Below the pieces are notes generated by a model that did not search any database, was not told the origin of the DNA, and was given only the letters and a program-made list of their open reading frames with translations. Made by a program: the position numbers and the translations under genes. This document shows positions 16,147 to 24,679 of a DNA stretch of 64,000 bases, piece after piece. Location: the NCBI RefSeq assembly GCF_004684775.1, contig NZ_SRIC01000006.1, positions 17,712 to 81,711 on the forward strand. Direction: 5' to 3'. Source of the stretch: Streptomyces sp. MZ04. GTDB taxonomy: Bacteria; Actinomycetota; Actinomycetes; Streptomycetales; Streptomycetaceae. Numbering within the stretch: position 1 is the stretch's first letter; each line of letters begins with the position of its first letter.

Positions 16147-17489
16147 CCACCGCCCCCGTCCCGCCACCCGGCTGCCCCGCGCACGACAGCGGTCGGCCGA
16201 TCCCCCTCCACACGGCACAGTTCGCCGCCGACCCGCATGCCTTCTACGCGTACATGCGCCATCACGGACCCGCTACGCCCGTCGAGCTCGCTCCCGGAGT
16301 GGAAGCGACCCTGGTGACGGACTACGGCGCGGCGCTCGATCTGCTGCAGAATCCGGCGGTCTTCCGCAAGGACCCCTACCGATGGCAAGCCCTCAGCGAA
16401 GGACGGATACCCGCCGACAGCCCGGTCCTTCCGCTGCTCGCCCCGCGGCCCAACTGCATGTTCACCGACGGCGCCCCGCACTTGCGGCTGCGCCAGGCCG
16501 TCACCGACAGTCTGGCCCGGATCAGCGACATTCAGCTGAGCCGGAACGTCGAGCGGGTCGCCGAGTATCTCATCGCCCAGTTCAGCGCCCGCGGTTCGGC
16601 CGACCTGCTCAACGACTACGCCAAGCCGTTGCCTCTGTTCGTGTTCAACGAACTCTTCGGCTGCCCGCCGGAGATCGGTGACCGGGTCATGTTCGGCATC
16701 GCCGGCATGTTCGACGGCGTCAACGCGGAACAGGCCAACCAGGTGCTCGTCCAGGCCGTCGGCGAACTGGTCGCCCTGAAGCGGGAGCAGCCGGGCGAGG
16801 ACGTCACCTCCTGGCTGATGGAGCATCCCGCGCAGCTGAACGACATGGAAATGGTTCACCAGCTGGTGCTGCTTCTCGGCGCCGGTGCCGAGCCGCTGCG
16901 CGGCCTCCTCGGCAACACCCTGCACCAGGTGTTCACCAACGAACGTTTCGCGCGCAGCGGACTGCTGGACGAAGCTCTCGACGACACCCTGTGGCGCAAT
17001 CCGCCCATGGCCAACTACGCGCCCCACTATCCGGCCGTGGACACGGATGTGGCCGGTCACAAGGTCCGCGCCGGAGAGCTGGTGATGGTGAGCTTCGCAG
17101 CCGCCAACGCCTCTCTGGCGGACCAGGCCGGCAGCAATCGTGCTCACCTCGCCTGGAGTGCCGGCCCTCACGCGTGCCCCTCCAAGGAGCCCGCCCGGCT
17201 CATCACCCTGACGGCCATCGAGTATCTGCTCAACGAGCTGCCCGACGTCGAACTCGCGGTTCCGGAGGAAAGCCTGGCCTGGCGGCCCGGCCCGTTCAAC
17301 CGGGCATTGGCGCAGCTTCCCGTCCGGTTCGGCCCCGTTAAACCACACGCTTCCGCACAGCCACAGACACAGCAGCCGGAGACACCCCAACGGCCCCAGG
17401 CGCCCCAGCACTCGGTGCCGAGCACCGAACAGGGCAACGCCAAGCGCCCCGGGCGGTGGAGCGCCTTCCTCACCTGGCTGCAGGGGTGA
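16143..17489 (+). CDS. cvnE: conservon cytochrome P450 CvnE (CYP157-like, no ExxR)
   Basis: Predicted 448-residue P450, the optional fifth conservon member. The heme ligand is Cys345 in WSAGPHACPSK. Where other P450s have ExxR in the K helix (normally E-x-x-R before x-D/N-P-P), this protein reads D281-TL-W284, then RNPP, so both invariant residues are absent. Loss of ExxR is established for the CYP157 family, whose members sit in conservons, so this is a family trait rather than decay. The I helix (LLGAGAEPLRGLLG) also lacks the acid-Thr pair. The last 50 residues are a Pro/Gln-rich tail. The substrate is unknown. It is coupled to cvnD by an ATGA overlap. Confidence 0.88.
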   Translation: MTTAPVPPPGCPAHDSGRPIPLHTAQFAADPHAFYAYMRHHGPATPVELAPGVEATLVTDYGAALDLLQNPAVFRKDPYRWQALSEGRIPADSPVLPLLAPRPNCMFTDGAPHLRLRQAVTDSLARISDIQLSRNVERVAEYLIAQFSARGSADLLNDYAKPLPLFVFNELFGCPPEIGDRVMFGIAGMFDGVNAEQANQVLVQAVGELVALKREQPGEDVTSWLMEHPAQLNDMEMVHQLVLLLGAGAEPLRGLLGNTLHQVFTNERFARSGLLDEALDDTLWRNPPMANYAPHYPAVDTDVAGHKVRAGELVMVSFAAANASLADQAGSNRAHLAWSAGPHACPSKEPARLITLTAIEYLLNELPDVELAVPEESLAWRPGPFNRALAQLPVRFGPVKPHASAQPQTQQPETPQRPQAPQHSVPSTEQGNAKRPGRWSAFLTWLQG

Positions 17490-17595
17490 AGCCTGGCAAC
17501 GTGATGTGACACAGGAGACACATGAGGTAATTGCTAGTTGCATGAAGGCTGAATCGCCGGGGTAGGACCACGCGGACTGTCTGGGTTGTCACACG

Positions 17596-17628
17596 ATGAA
17601 GGAGAGACAGTGGAGCCCCACGGCATAA
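17596..17628 (+). other. possible 10-residue Trp-containing leader ORF
   Basis: A mini-ORF reading MKERQWSPTA lies between cvnE and the prenyltransferase, about 100 bases before a strong terminator and 170 bases before a gene pair that uses tryptophan. It contains one Trp followed closely by Pro. No convincing ribosome-binding site precedes it. An overlapping GTG-start frame at 17610 does have AAGGAGAG upstream and reads through to 17843. Its role as an attenuator peptide is speculative. Confidence 0.2.
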
Positions 17629-17725
17629 CCGCTCATCCATCTGCGGCTCGACCACCCCGGAGGCATTCGCCCTTCAGACGAAAAGCCGCGCCCATGGGCG
17701 CTGAGCTCGATGGAGAACACGGTCG

Positions 17726-17756
17726 GATACCCGCCTCTCCGGGCGGGTATCTTTTT
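17726..17756 (+). terminator. intrinsic terminator between the conservon and the prenyltransferase
   Basis: GATACCCGCC and GGCGGGTATC form a perfect 10-bp stem with a six-base loop, followed by TTTTT. The rest of the 311-base gap (17490-17800) holds the mini-ORF described above and no clear promoter. Confidence 0.85.
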
Positions 17757-17800
17757 GCCTCCTCGCGCACCGGCGGGCGGCCTGCGGGGGTGATGCCGAC

Positions 17801-19003
17801 GTGCGACGGATCCCGGCGCCGAGCGCTGCTGGGGGCACGGTGAGTGCGCTCGTGATGCCCGACGCCGCGTCGGCACCCGCCGCCGGATCCAACAGAACAA
17901 CGCTCGGCGAACACGTCCTGGGCCAACTGCTGCGCCTGGCCCCCATCGCCGGGCTGGCGGACGCGGACACGCGCACGTACGGCCAGGTCCTCATGGACTC
18001 CCTGACGGACACCGCGCACCGGCCGTTGACTCTGCCGCCGGCCTCGCTCAGCTACATCTCCGATGACCACACCCCGGTCGAGTTCTCCCTCGCCTTAACC
18101 CCGGATGCCGCTCCGACTCTGCGCATGCTGGTGGAACCCGGTTGCGCTTCCGGTGACATGGCCGAGAGCGGTCGTGCCGGCCTGAAGGTCATCCGTGAGA
18201 TGGCCGACCGGTGGAATTTCTCCACCGCTCAACTCGACGCCGTGGAAGACCTTTTCTTCCCGGACGCCGCGGAGGGGCCGATGGCTCTCTGGTACGCGCT
18301 GGATCTGCGTCCCGGAGGAGTACCCGGGGTCAAGGTCTATCTGAACCCCTCTGCCGACGGCCCCGAGAACGCCGCCCGTACAGTGCGGGAAGCGCTGCAG
18401 CGACTCGGCCACCCCGACGCGTTCGCAGCGCTTCCCGACGCGGCGGGCTACCCCTTCATCGCCCTCGATCTGGGCAGTTGGGCGACGCCTCGCGCCAGGG
18501 TGTACGTCAAGCATCCCCGCATGTCCGCAGACGATGCCGTCACGGTGAGCCGTACCGCGCCCGGCCTGGCGGAAGACCAGGTCAGATCCTTCTTCCGGCT
18601 GGCCACGGGATCGGCCCCGCTGCCCGGCCGGAAGGCCGGAGAGAGCCCGCGGCTACTGCGGCGGCCCGCGCTCACCTGCCATGCCTTCACGGACAGAGAG
18701 ACCGCCTCACCGAGCGGCTTCACGCTGCACATCCCCGTCCGGGACTACGTCCGCGACGACGAGGAGGCCCTCACCCGGGCTACGGCCCTGCTGAGCCACT
18801 TCGGCATGGACGCATCGGCCCTCCGTCGAGCCCTGGCCGCCCTCACCCCCCGGGAACTCACCGACGGCGTCGGGCTGATCGCCTACCTGGCCCTCGCGCA
18901 TCAGCAGCACCAGCAGCCCCGCGTCACCGTCTACCTCTCCTCCGAGGCGTACGCGGTCCGCCCGCCGCCGTCCCTGCCTCAGCGGGAAACAAGCGCCCCC
19001 TGA
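17801..19003 (+). CDS. indole (tryptophan) dimethylallyltransferase, ABBA-type
   Basis: Predicted 400-residue aromatic prenyltransferase of the DMATS/ABBA fold, which moves a dimethylallyl group from DMAPP to the indole ring of tryptophan. The sequence resembles bacterial indole prenyltransferases of the IptA/SCO7467 type, with VKVYLNPSADG, ARVYVKHP and PRVTVYLSSEAY forming the repeated strand pattern that carries the diphosphate-binding Lys/Tyr residues. GTG at 17801 is chosen because GGGGGTGAT lies six bases upstream; GTG 17840 and ATG 17855 are alternatives. A tryptophanase follows 61 bases later, matching known pairings that give prenylated indole derivatives. Ring position (5, 6 or 7) is not decidable here. 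Confidence 0.85.
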   Translation: MRRIPAPSAAGGTVSALVMPDAASAPAAGSNRTTLGEHVLGQLLRLAPIAGLADADTRTYGQVLMDSLTDTAHRPLTLPPASLSYISDDHTPVEFSLALTPDAAPTLRMLVEPGCASGDMAESGRAGLKVIREMADRWNFSTAQLDAVEDLFFPDAAEGPMALWYALDLRPGGVPGVKVYLNPSADGPENAARTVREALQRLGHPDAFAALPDAAGYPFIALDLGSWATPRARVYVKHPRMSADDAVTVSRTAPGLAEDQVRSFFRLATGSAPLPGRKAGESPRLLRRPALTCHAFTDRETASPSGFTLHIPVRDYVRDDEEALTRATALLSHFGMDASALRRALAALTPRELTDGVGLIAYLALAHQQHQQPRVTVYLSSEAYAVRPPPSLPQRETSAP

Positions 19004-19064
19004 GCAGGGGCGCGGCATCACAAGCCACGTACCAAGCACACGTAGAGCAAAAGGAAGAACGCCA

Positions 19065-20438
19065 GTGGAGCCCTACCGCATCAAGGTTGTCGAGCCCCTC
19101 GCCATCACGACTCGCGCGCAGCGCGAGGAGGCCCTCAAGCGGGTCGCCTACAACCCCTTCGACCTGCGTGCCGACGAGGTCACCATCGATCTGCTGAGTG
19201 ACTCGGGAACAGGCGCGCTCTCCGCAGCCCAACTGGCCGCCGGTATGAACGCTGACGAGTCCTACGCCGGATCCCGCTCGTTCTACCGCTGGCACGCCGT
19301 CGTCAGCGAACTCACCGGATATCCGCACATCCTGCCGACCCATCAAGGAAGGGCGGCGGAACGCATTCTGTTCGCCGCGCTCCTCGAACCCGGCAGCACC
19401 GTCCTGTCGAACACTCACTTCGACACCACTCGCGCCAACGTGGAACTGACCGGCTGCCAGGCACGTGACCTGCCCTGCGCCGAGGCCGCGGACCTCGACA
19501 GCGATTATCCCTTCAAGGGCAACATCGACCTGTCCGCTCTTCAGCAGGCGCTCGAGAGCGCACAGGAGTCCCCCGTCTCGGCCGTGGTGATGACCATCAC
19601 CAACAACGGTGGTGGCGGGCAGCCGGTCTCCATGGAGAACCTGCGCCAAACGGCAGAACTGTGCCGCCGCCACAACGTCCCCATGATTCTGGACGCCGCG
19701 CGCTTCGCGGAGAACGCCTGGCTGGTGACCCGCCGCGAACCCGGATACCAGGACCGCACCCCCCGCCAGGTCTCCGAAGAGGCCTTCGGGCTGGCGGACG
19801 GATGCATCATGAGCGCCAAAAAGGACGGCATCGTCCACATCGGCGGCTTCATCGGTCTCAAGGACCCCGAACTCGCCGAGAAGTGCAATGGGCTGCTCAT
19901 CGCCACCGAAGGCTTCTCCACCTACGGCGGTCTGGCCGGCCGTGACCTCGACATGATGGCCCAGGGCCTCCTCGAGGTCACCGAGCCGACCTATCTGGCG
20001 GAGCGCGCCGAGGCAGCCAACTACCTCGCCGAGCGCATCCGCGCCGTCGGCGTCGACATCGTCGAACCCGCGGGCCTGCATGCCCTCTACCTCAACGCCG
20101 GGCGCCTCCTGCCCCACATACCGCCTCATCAGTACCCCGGCACCGCACTGGTCTGCGAGCTCTATCTGCGTGGGGGCATCCGCTCCGCAGAGCTGGGATC
20201 CCTCTACCTCGGCGAGGAGGACGACCAGGGAAACCCCGTCAAGAGCGCGCCTTACGAACTGGTGAGGCTGGCACTCCCGCGCCGCGTCTACACCCGCAGC
20301 CACTACGACCACGTCGCCCAGACCCTGGCAGACATAGCCAAGGATCCCAGCTCGGTACACGGCTATCGCATCGTGGGGCAGTCACCGATCCTGCGCCATT
20401 TCAGCATTCAGCTGGAACCGGTGAAATCCGCGGGCTGA
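19065..20438 (+). CDS. tryptophanase / tyrosine phenol-lyase family enzyme
   Basis: Predicted 457-residue PLP beta-eliminating lyase. MEPYRIKVVEPLAITTRAQREEAL is the family N-terminus; the PLP lysine is Lys253 in MSAKKDGIVHIGG, next to Lys252 as in TnaA. NNGGGGQPVSMENLR and GRDLDMMAQGL are conserved core parts. GTG at 19065 has AAGGAAG about eight bases upstream. Beside an indole prenyltransferase it most likely cleaves prenyl-tryptophan to prenyl-indole, pyruvate and ammonia, as in the ipt-type clusters. No flavin monooxygenase follows, so the pathway may stop at the indole or recruit enzymes elsewhere. Confidence 0.9.
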   Translation: MEPYRIKVVEPLAITTRAQREEALKRVAYNPFDLRADEVTIDLLSDSGTGALSAAQLAAGMNADESYAGSRSFYRWHAVVSELTGYPHILPTHQGRAAERILFAALLEPGSTVLSNTHFDTTRANVELTGCQARDLPCAEAADLDSDYPFKGNIDLSALQQALESAQESPVSAVVMTITNNGGGGQPVSMENLRQTAELCRRHNVPMILDAARFAENAWLVTRREPGYQDRTPRQVSEEAFGLADGCIMSAKKDGIVHIGGFIGLKDPELAEKCNGLLIATEGFSTYGGLAGRDLDMMAQGLLEVTEPTYLAERAEAANYLAERIRAVGVDIVEPAGLHALYLNAGRLLPHIPPHQYPGTALVCELYLRGGIRSAELGSLYLGEEDDQGNPVKSAPYELVRLALPRRVYTRSHYDHVAQTLADIAKDPSSVHGYRIVGQSPILRHFSIQLEPVKSAG

Positions 20439-20510
20439 CCTCCCCCTCCAGGACACCGTTTGGTACGCGGCTGGTCCGAGAAGGCCAGGGAGGGGCGGCA
20501 CCGACCGTTG

Positions 20511-20624
20511 GACGACGCCCCGTACTGGGCCGGTGAGTCGTTCACCGACTCCGCCGCGGGCGTCCGGATCGAGGTGCTGAGCGCCGACGGGTACGGCGAG
20601 ACCGTGCGGATCACCAAGTCGTGA
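20511..20624 (+). pseudogene. C-terminal remnant of a secreted metalloprotease-like protein
   Basis: The frame ending at 20624 reads DDAPYWAGESFTDSAAG then VRIEVLSADGYGETVRITKS, which resembles the beta-sandwich tail seen at the end of Streptomyces M6-type secreted metalloproteases. No start or catalytic part remains; upstream sequence to the tryptophanase stop is unrelated. A 14-base direct repeat covers the stop (20609-20636). Confidence 0.45.
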
Positions 20625-20653
20625 TCGCCAAGTCGTAGCGTCCCGGACGCAGT

Positions 20654-20697
20654 TGTGCCCCGGCTCCTGGAATCCGCCGCCGAGGAGCCGGGGCACA
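20654..20697. terminator. bidirectional hairpin terminator
   Basis: TGTGCCCCGGCTCCT pairs perfectly with AGGAGCCGGGGCACA (15 bp, 14-base loop). It lies between the convergent tryptophanase side and the ABC transporter operon, so it can end transcription from both. No T run, as is usual in this genus. Confidence 0.8.
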
Positions 20698-20720
20698 GCC
20701 GTGTTCAGCCGCTGCCGTGT

Positions 20721-21704
20721 TCAGGCCGCCTCGGGAAAGTGGCACGCCACCTGCCGCGCCGTGCCCGGTGCCGTGGTCCGCAGTGTCGGCGCCTCGGTGC
20801 GGCAGATCTCCTGCGCCTTGGCGCACCGTGGGTGGAAGGTGCAGCCGGGCGGGGGAGCGGCCGGGCTCGGGGGATCACCGAGCAGGGTGATCCGCTCGCG
20901 GGCCCGCTCGGCCGCCGGGTCCGGCAGCGGGACGGCGGACAGCAGGGCCCGGGTGTACGGGTGGGCGGGAGCCGCGTACACCCGTTCCTTCTCGCCGATC
21001 TCGACGATGCGGCCCAGGTACATCACGGCGACCCGGTCGCAGACCCGCTTGACCACGGACAGGTCGTGGGCGATGAAGAGATAGGCGAGGCCGAGTTCGC
21101 GCTGCAGCCGTTCCATCAGGTTGACGATCTGGGCCTGGACGGAGACGTCGAGGGCGGAGACCGGCTCGTCGGCGATGACGAGCCGGGGCCCGGTGGCCAG
21201 GGCGCGGGCGATGCCGATGCGCTGGGCCTGGCCACCGGAGAATTCGTGCGGATAGCGGTCGATGTGCTCGGGGATGAGCCCCACCAACTCCATCAACTCC
21301 ACTGCGCGCCTGCGGGCGTCCGCCGCCGAACTGCCCTGAACGAGCAGCGGATCGGAGATGATCCGGGCCACCGTCTGGCGGGGGTTGAGGGAGGAGTGCG
21401 GGTCCTGGAAGACCATCTGGAGGTCTGTGCGGAGCGGCTTCAGCTCGCGCTGTGACAGGTGGCTGATGTCGCGCCCGTCGTACGTGAGGGAGCCCGCGGT
21501 GGGTTCCAGGAGCCGGACGATCATACGGCCGGTGGTGGACTTGCCACAGCCGGACTCTCCGACGAGGCCCAGCGTCTCGCCTGCCGCCACATCGAAGGTG
21601 ATGCCGTCGACGGCCCGGACCGGGGCGGAGCGCCGCCTCCCGGGGAACGTCATCGTCAAGTCCCGTACGGAAAGGAGAGGTTCGGTGGATTCCATGAGGC
21701 TCAT
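20721..21704 (-). CDS. peptide-type ABC transporter ATP-binding protein (OppF-like)
   Basis: Predicted 327-residue ATPase of a nickel/oligopeptide importer. It has Walker A GESGCGKST, the signature FSGGQAQRIGIARALA, Walker B LVIADEP and the C-terminal oligopeptide-ABC domain with CTFHPRCAKAQEIC, a cysteine pattern of this subfamily. The start at 21704 overlaps the OppD-like stop by ATGA. It is the last gene of a five-gene minus-strand operon that begins with the binding protein at 26422. Context points to import of hydroxyproline-containing peptides. Confidence 0.92.
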   Translation of the reverse strand: MSLMESTEPLLSVRDLTMTFPGRRRSAPVRAVDGITFDVAAGETLGLVGESGCGKSTTGRMIVRLLEPTAGSLTYDGRDISHLSQRELKPLRTDLQMVFQDPHSSLNPRQTVARIISDPLLVQGSSAADARRRAVELMELVGLIPEHIDRYPHEFSGGQAQRIGIARALATGPRLVIADEPVSALDVSVQAQIVNLMERLQRELGLAYLFIAHDLSVVKRVCDRVAVMYLGRIVEIGEKERVYAAPAHPYTRALLSAVPLPDPAAERARERITLLGDPPSPAAPPPGCTFHPRCAKAQEICRTEAPTLRTTAPGTARQVACHFPEAA

Positions 21705-22729
21705 GAGGCGACGCCTTCGTCCGCGGGGAAATGGCAGGCGGCCGGATGTCCGGCCGGTCCTTCGAGGAGCGGGAGTTGCGTCTCGCAGCGGGAGCGCGCC
21801 CCGGCGGGGACGCCGACGAGCTGGGGGCAGCGGGGCGCGAACGCGCATCCGACGGCCGGGGTGAGCAGGGACGGCGGGCTGCCGGGAATCGTCCGCAGCG
21901 GCGCTTCGTCGCTGTCGTCGAGGCGGGGCAGGGAGTCGAGCAGTCCGCGGGTGTAGGGGTGGGCCGGTGTCGCGAACAGGGTGTCCGCGTCGGCCTGTTC
22001 GACGGCCCGGCCGCCATACATCACCAGGACCTCGTGGGCGACCCGGGCCACCACGCCGAGATCGTGCGTGATCAAGACGACCGCGAGCCCCCGTTCCTGC
22101 TGCAGCCGGGCGATCAGCTCCAGGATCTGGGCCTGGACCGTGACGTCGAGGGCTGTGGTCGGCTCGTCGGCGATGAGCAGCTCCGGCTCGCAGACCAGCG
22201 CCATGGCGATCATCACGCGCTGCCGCATGCCGCCGGAGAACTGGTGCGGGTACTCGCCCGCGCGGCGGCGCGGCTCGGGGATGCCGACCTCGGCCAGGGC
22301 GTCAACGGCCCGCTCCCGTGCGGTCTTTCGCCGACTGCCGAAGTGCACCCGGTGGTGTTCGGCGATCTGCTCGCCCACCGTGTAGAAGGGGTGCAGGCTG
22401 GAGAGCGGGTCCTGGAAGACCATGGCCATCCGCCGGCCGCGCAGCCGGTTCAGTTCGCGCTCGGACCGGCCGACCAGCTCCTGGCCGTCGAGTGCGACCG
22501 AGCCGGTGACTTCGGCGCCGGTGTGCAGGCCCATCACCGCCATGGAAGTGACGGACTTGCCCGATCCCGACTCGCCGACGATGCCGAGGGTCTCGCCTCG
22601 CCGCACCTCGAAACCGAGGCTGTCCACGGCCCGAACCACACCGCGCGGGGTGCGGAAGGTGACCGTCAAGTCCCGTACGGAGAGCATGGGTTGGTCCGAC
22701 GCGGAAGGCGCGGCTCGGGAAGCGCTCAT
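21701..22729 (-). CDS. peptide-type ABC transporter ATP-binding protein (OppD-like)
   Basis: Predicted 342-residue ATPase partner of the OppF-like protein. Walker A GESGSGKSV, Q-loop MVFQDPLSSLHP, signature FSGGMRQRVMIAMAL, Walker B LLIADEP and the C-terminal CAFAPRCPQ cluster are intact. ATG at 22729 shares a base with the permease stop (TGATG). Together the two ATPases energise import through the two permeases encoded next. Confidence 0.92.
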   Translation of the reverse strand: MSASRAAPSASDQPMLSVRDLTVTFRTPRGVVRAVDSLGFEVRRGETLGIVGESGSGKSVTSMAVMGLHTGAEVTGSVALDGQELVGRSERELNRLRGRRMAMVFQDPLSSLHPFYTVGEQIAEHHRVHFGSRRKTARERAVDALAEVGIPEPRRRAGEYPHQFSGGMRQRVMIAMALVCEPELLIADEPTTALDVTVQAQILELIARLQQERGLAVVLITHDLGVVARVAHEVLVMYGGRAVEQADADTLFATPAHPYTRGLLDSLPRLDDSDEAPLRTIPGSPPSLLTPAVGCAFAPRCPQLVGVPAGARSRCETQLPLLEGPAGHPAACHFPADEGVAS

Positions 22730-23715
22730 CAGTACCTCACTCGCGGATCGACGACGGCGTACAGCAGATCGACCGCCAGGTTGGCGACGACGATGAAGGT
22801 GGCGGCGAGCAGGGTGACGCCGAGGATGACCGGCTGGTCGCCGCTGGACAGCGCACCGTAGAAGAGCCGCCCGATGCCGGGAAGCCCGAAGATGGACTCG
22901 GTGATCACCGCGCCCGCGAGTAGCCCGCCCAGGTCCATCCCGAAGAGGGTGAGGATGGGCGTCATCCCGGCCCTCAGCCCGTGCTTGACCACGACCTTGC
23001 GGCGCGGAAGACCCTTGGCGCGGGCGGTGCGGATGTACGGCTCCGCCATCGTCTCGATCATCGAACTGCGGCTCTGGCGCGCGTACATGGCCGCGTACAG
23101 GATGGCCAGGGCCAGCCAGGGGAGCAGTAGGTTCGAGGCCCAGTGGAGCGGGTCGGAGGTCAGCTCCACGTACTTCGGGTAGGGCAGGAGCCCGGCCGTG
23201 CGGATCAGCCCGTAGATGAGCATCATCGAGGTGAAGTAGACGGGCAGGGACGCGGCGGCGACCGCGCCGACCATCAGGGCGCGGTCGGTGAGGGTGTCCT
23301 TGTGCAGGGCGGCGGTGACGCCCGCGGTCAGCCCGATGCACAGCCACAGCACTGCGGCGCCGAGCGCGAGTGATGCGGAGACCGGAAGCCGGTCCATCAG
23401 CAGGTCCCACACACCTTCGCTGTTCTCGTACGAGTAGCCCAGGCACGGGAAGTCGCAGTGCAGTGCGTACTGTCCTGTGCCCATGGTGCGGCCCGTGAAG
23501 ATGCCGGTGACGAAGTCCGCGAACTGCCGCCACAGGGGCTGGTCAAGGCCCATGTGCTCGCGGATCGCCGCCAGGCGTTCGGTGCTGCACGACTTGCCGC
23601 AGGCGGCGGCCGCCGGGTCGGACGGCAGGACGTAGAAGATCGTGAAGGTGACGGCGGCGACGGCGATCAGCACACCGATCACCGCGAGCAGTCGTCGCCC
23701 GATGTAGACGGTCAT
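22729..23715 (-). CDS. ABC transporter permease (OppB-like)
   Basis: Predicted 328-residue inner-membrane permease with about six membrane segments. The N-terminal MTVYIGRRLLAVIGVLIAVAAVTF and the extended external region (with CGKSC and CDFPC cysteine pairs) are typical of OppB/DppB proteins with a long first periplasmic loop. The EAA loop region reads EPYIRTARAKGLPRRKVVVKH. The stop overlaps the downstream ATPase start, and the start overlaps the OppC-like stop. Confidence 0.92.
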   Translation of the reverse strand: MTVYIGRRLLAVIGVLIAVAAVTFTIFYVLPSDPAAAACGKSCSTERLAAIREHMGLDQPLWRQFADFVTGIFTGRTMGTGQYALHCDFPCLGYSYENSEGVWDLLMDRLPVSASLALGAAVLWLCIGLTAGVTAALHKDTLTDRALMVGAVAAASLPVYFTSMMLIYGLIRTAGLLPYPKYVELTSDPLHWASNLLLPWLALAILYAAMYARQSRSSMIETMAEPYIRTARAKGLPRRKVVVKHGLRAGMTPILTLFGMDLGGLLAGAVITESIFGLPGIGRLFYGALSSGDQPVILGVTLLAATFIVVANLAVDLLYAVVDPRVRY

Positions 23716-24665
23716 GTGCGGCTCCCCCTCGGGTCGAGCACGTCCCGCAGCGCGTCGCCGAGCAGCGTGAAGGCGAGCACGGTGAGGAAGAGACAGATGC
23801 TGGGGATGACGAAGTACATGGGGTCGGTGTCGTAGAAGGCGACGCTCTCGGCGATCATCTGGCCCCAGGAGGGGGTGGGCGGGCGGACGCCGACGCCCAG
23901 ATAGCTCAGGGCCGCCTCGGTGGCGATCATGCCGGGGATGATGAGGGTGGTGTACGCGATGACCGGCCCGGCGACGCCCGGGAGGATGTCACGGGTGAGG
24001 ATGCGCCAGGATCCTGAACCGCCGACGCGGGCGGCGTCGACGTACTCGCGGTGCTTGAGCGAGAGCGTCTGACCGCGCACCACACGGGCGATGCCGGGCC
24101 AGCCGAAGACCCCGATGACGGTGATCATCAGCACGACCCGGTTCACATCCCGGGCCACGGACATCATCGCGATCATGAAGATGAGGGAGGGGAAGGACAT
24201 CGTCAGGTCCATCAGGCGGGAGAGCACCGTGTCGGTGCGCCCGCCGAAGTAGCCGGCGGCGATCCCGGCCGCCGTGCCGGCGACCACGACGATGGCGGTG
24301 GCAGTGACGGCGATGAGCAGGGACACCTGGCCGCCGTGCACGACCCGGGCGAACAGGTCGCGCCCTGTGACGGGTTCGACGCCGAGCCAGTGCTCGGCGG
24401 AGATGCCGCCGAGCGAGCCGATCGGCTGCCCGCCGAGATAGGGGTCGACGGCGTCCTTGTCGAACTCCTCGGGGGACCAGCCGGCCAGCTCGCTGAGCAG
24501 TGGTGCGGCCACCGCCATGATCGCGAAGAGCGCAATCACGACGAGGGAGACGCGCACGGAGACACGGCGGCCGAGCTCCCGGCGGGCGATCCGCCAGGGG
24601 CCGCTGCCCGCCGAAGCGGCCTCGGCGGCCGGTGCGGATGCGGCGGATGCGGAGGTAGTGGTCAT
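23712..24665 (-). CDS. ABC transporter permease (OppC-like)
   Basis: Predicted 317-residue permease. An N-terminal Ala/Ser-rich cytoplasmic tail precedes the first membrane helix (about residue 35), and the EAA loop REYVDAARVGGSGSWRILTRDILPG is clear. The family marker GTDxxGRD appears as VEPVTGRDLFARVVHG. It pairs with the OppB-like subunit. ATG at 24665 lies 14 bases after the binding-protein stop. Confidence 0.92.
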   Translation of the reverse strand: MTTTSASAASAPAAEAASAGSGPWRIARRELGRRVSVRVSLVVIALFAIMAVAAPLLSELAGWSPEEFDKDAVDPYLGGQPIGSLGGISAEHWLGVEPVTGRDLFARVVHGGQVSLLIAVTATAIVVVAGTAAGIAAGYFGGRTDTVLSRLMDLTMSFPSLIFMIAMMSVARDVNRVVLMITVIGVFGWPGIARVVRGQTLSLKHREYVDAARVGGSGSWRILTRDILPGVAGPVIAYTTLIIPGMIATEAALSYLGVGVRPPTPSWGQMIAESVAFYDTDPMYFVIPSICLFLTVLAFTLLGDALRDVLDPRGSRT

Positions 24666-24679
24666 GGGGGCGGCGTTCC

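Noticed and set aside
17610..17843. A 78-residue gene from GTG 17610
   Set aside because: It has a good ribosome-binding site, but it reads through a strong terminator and has no recognisable sequence; kept only as a note beside the mini-ORF.
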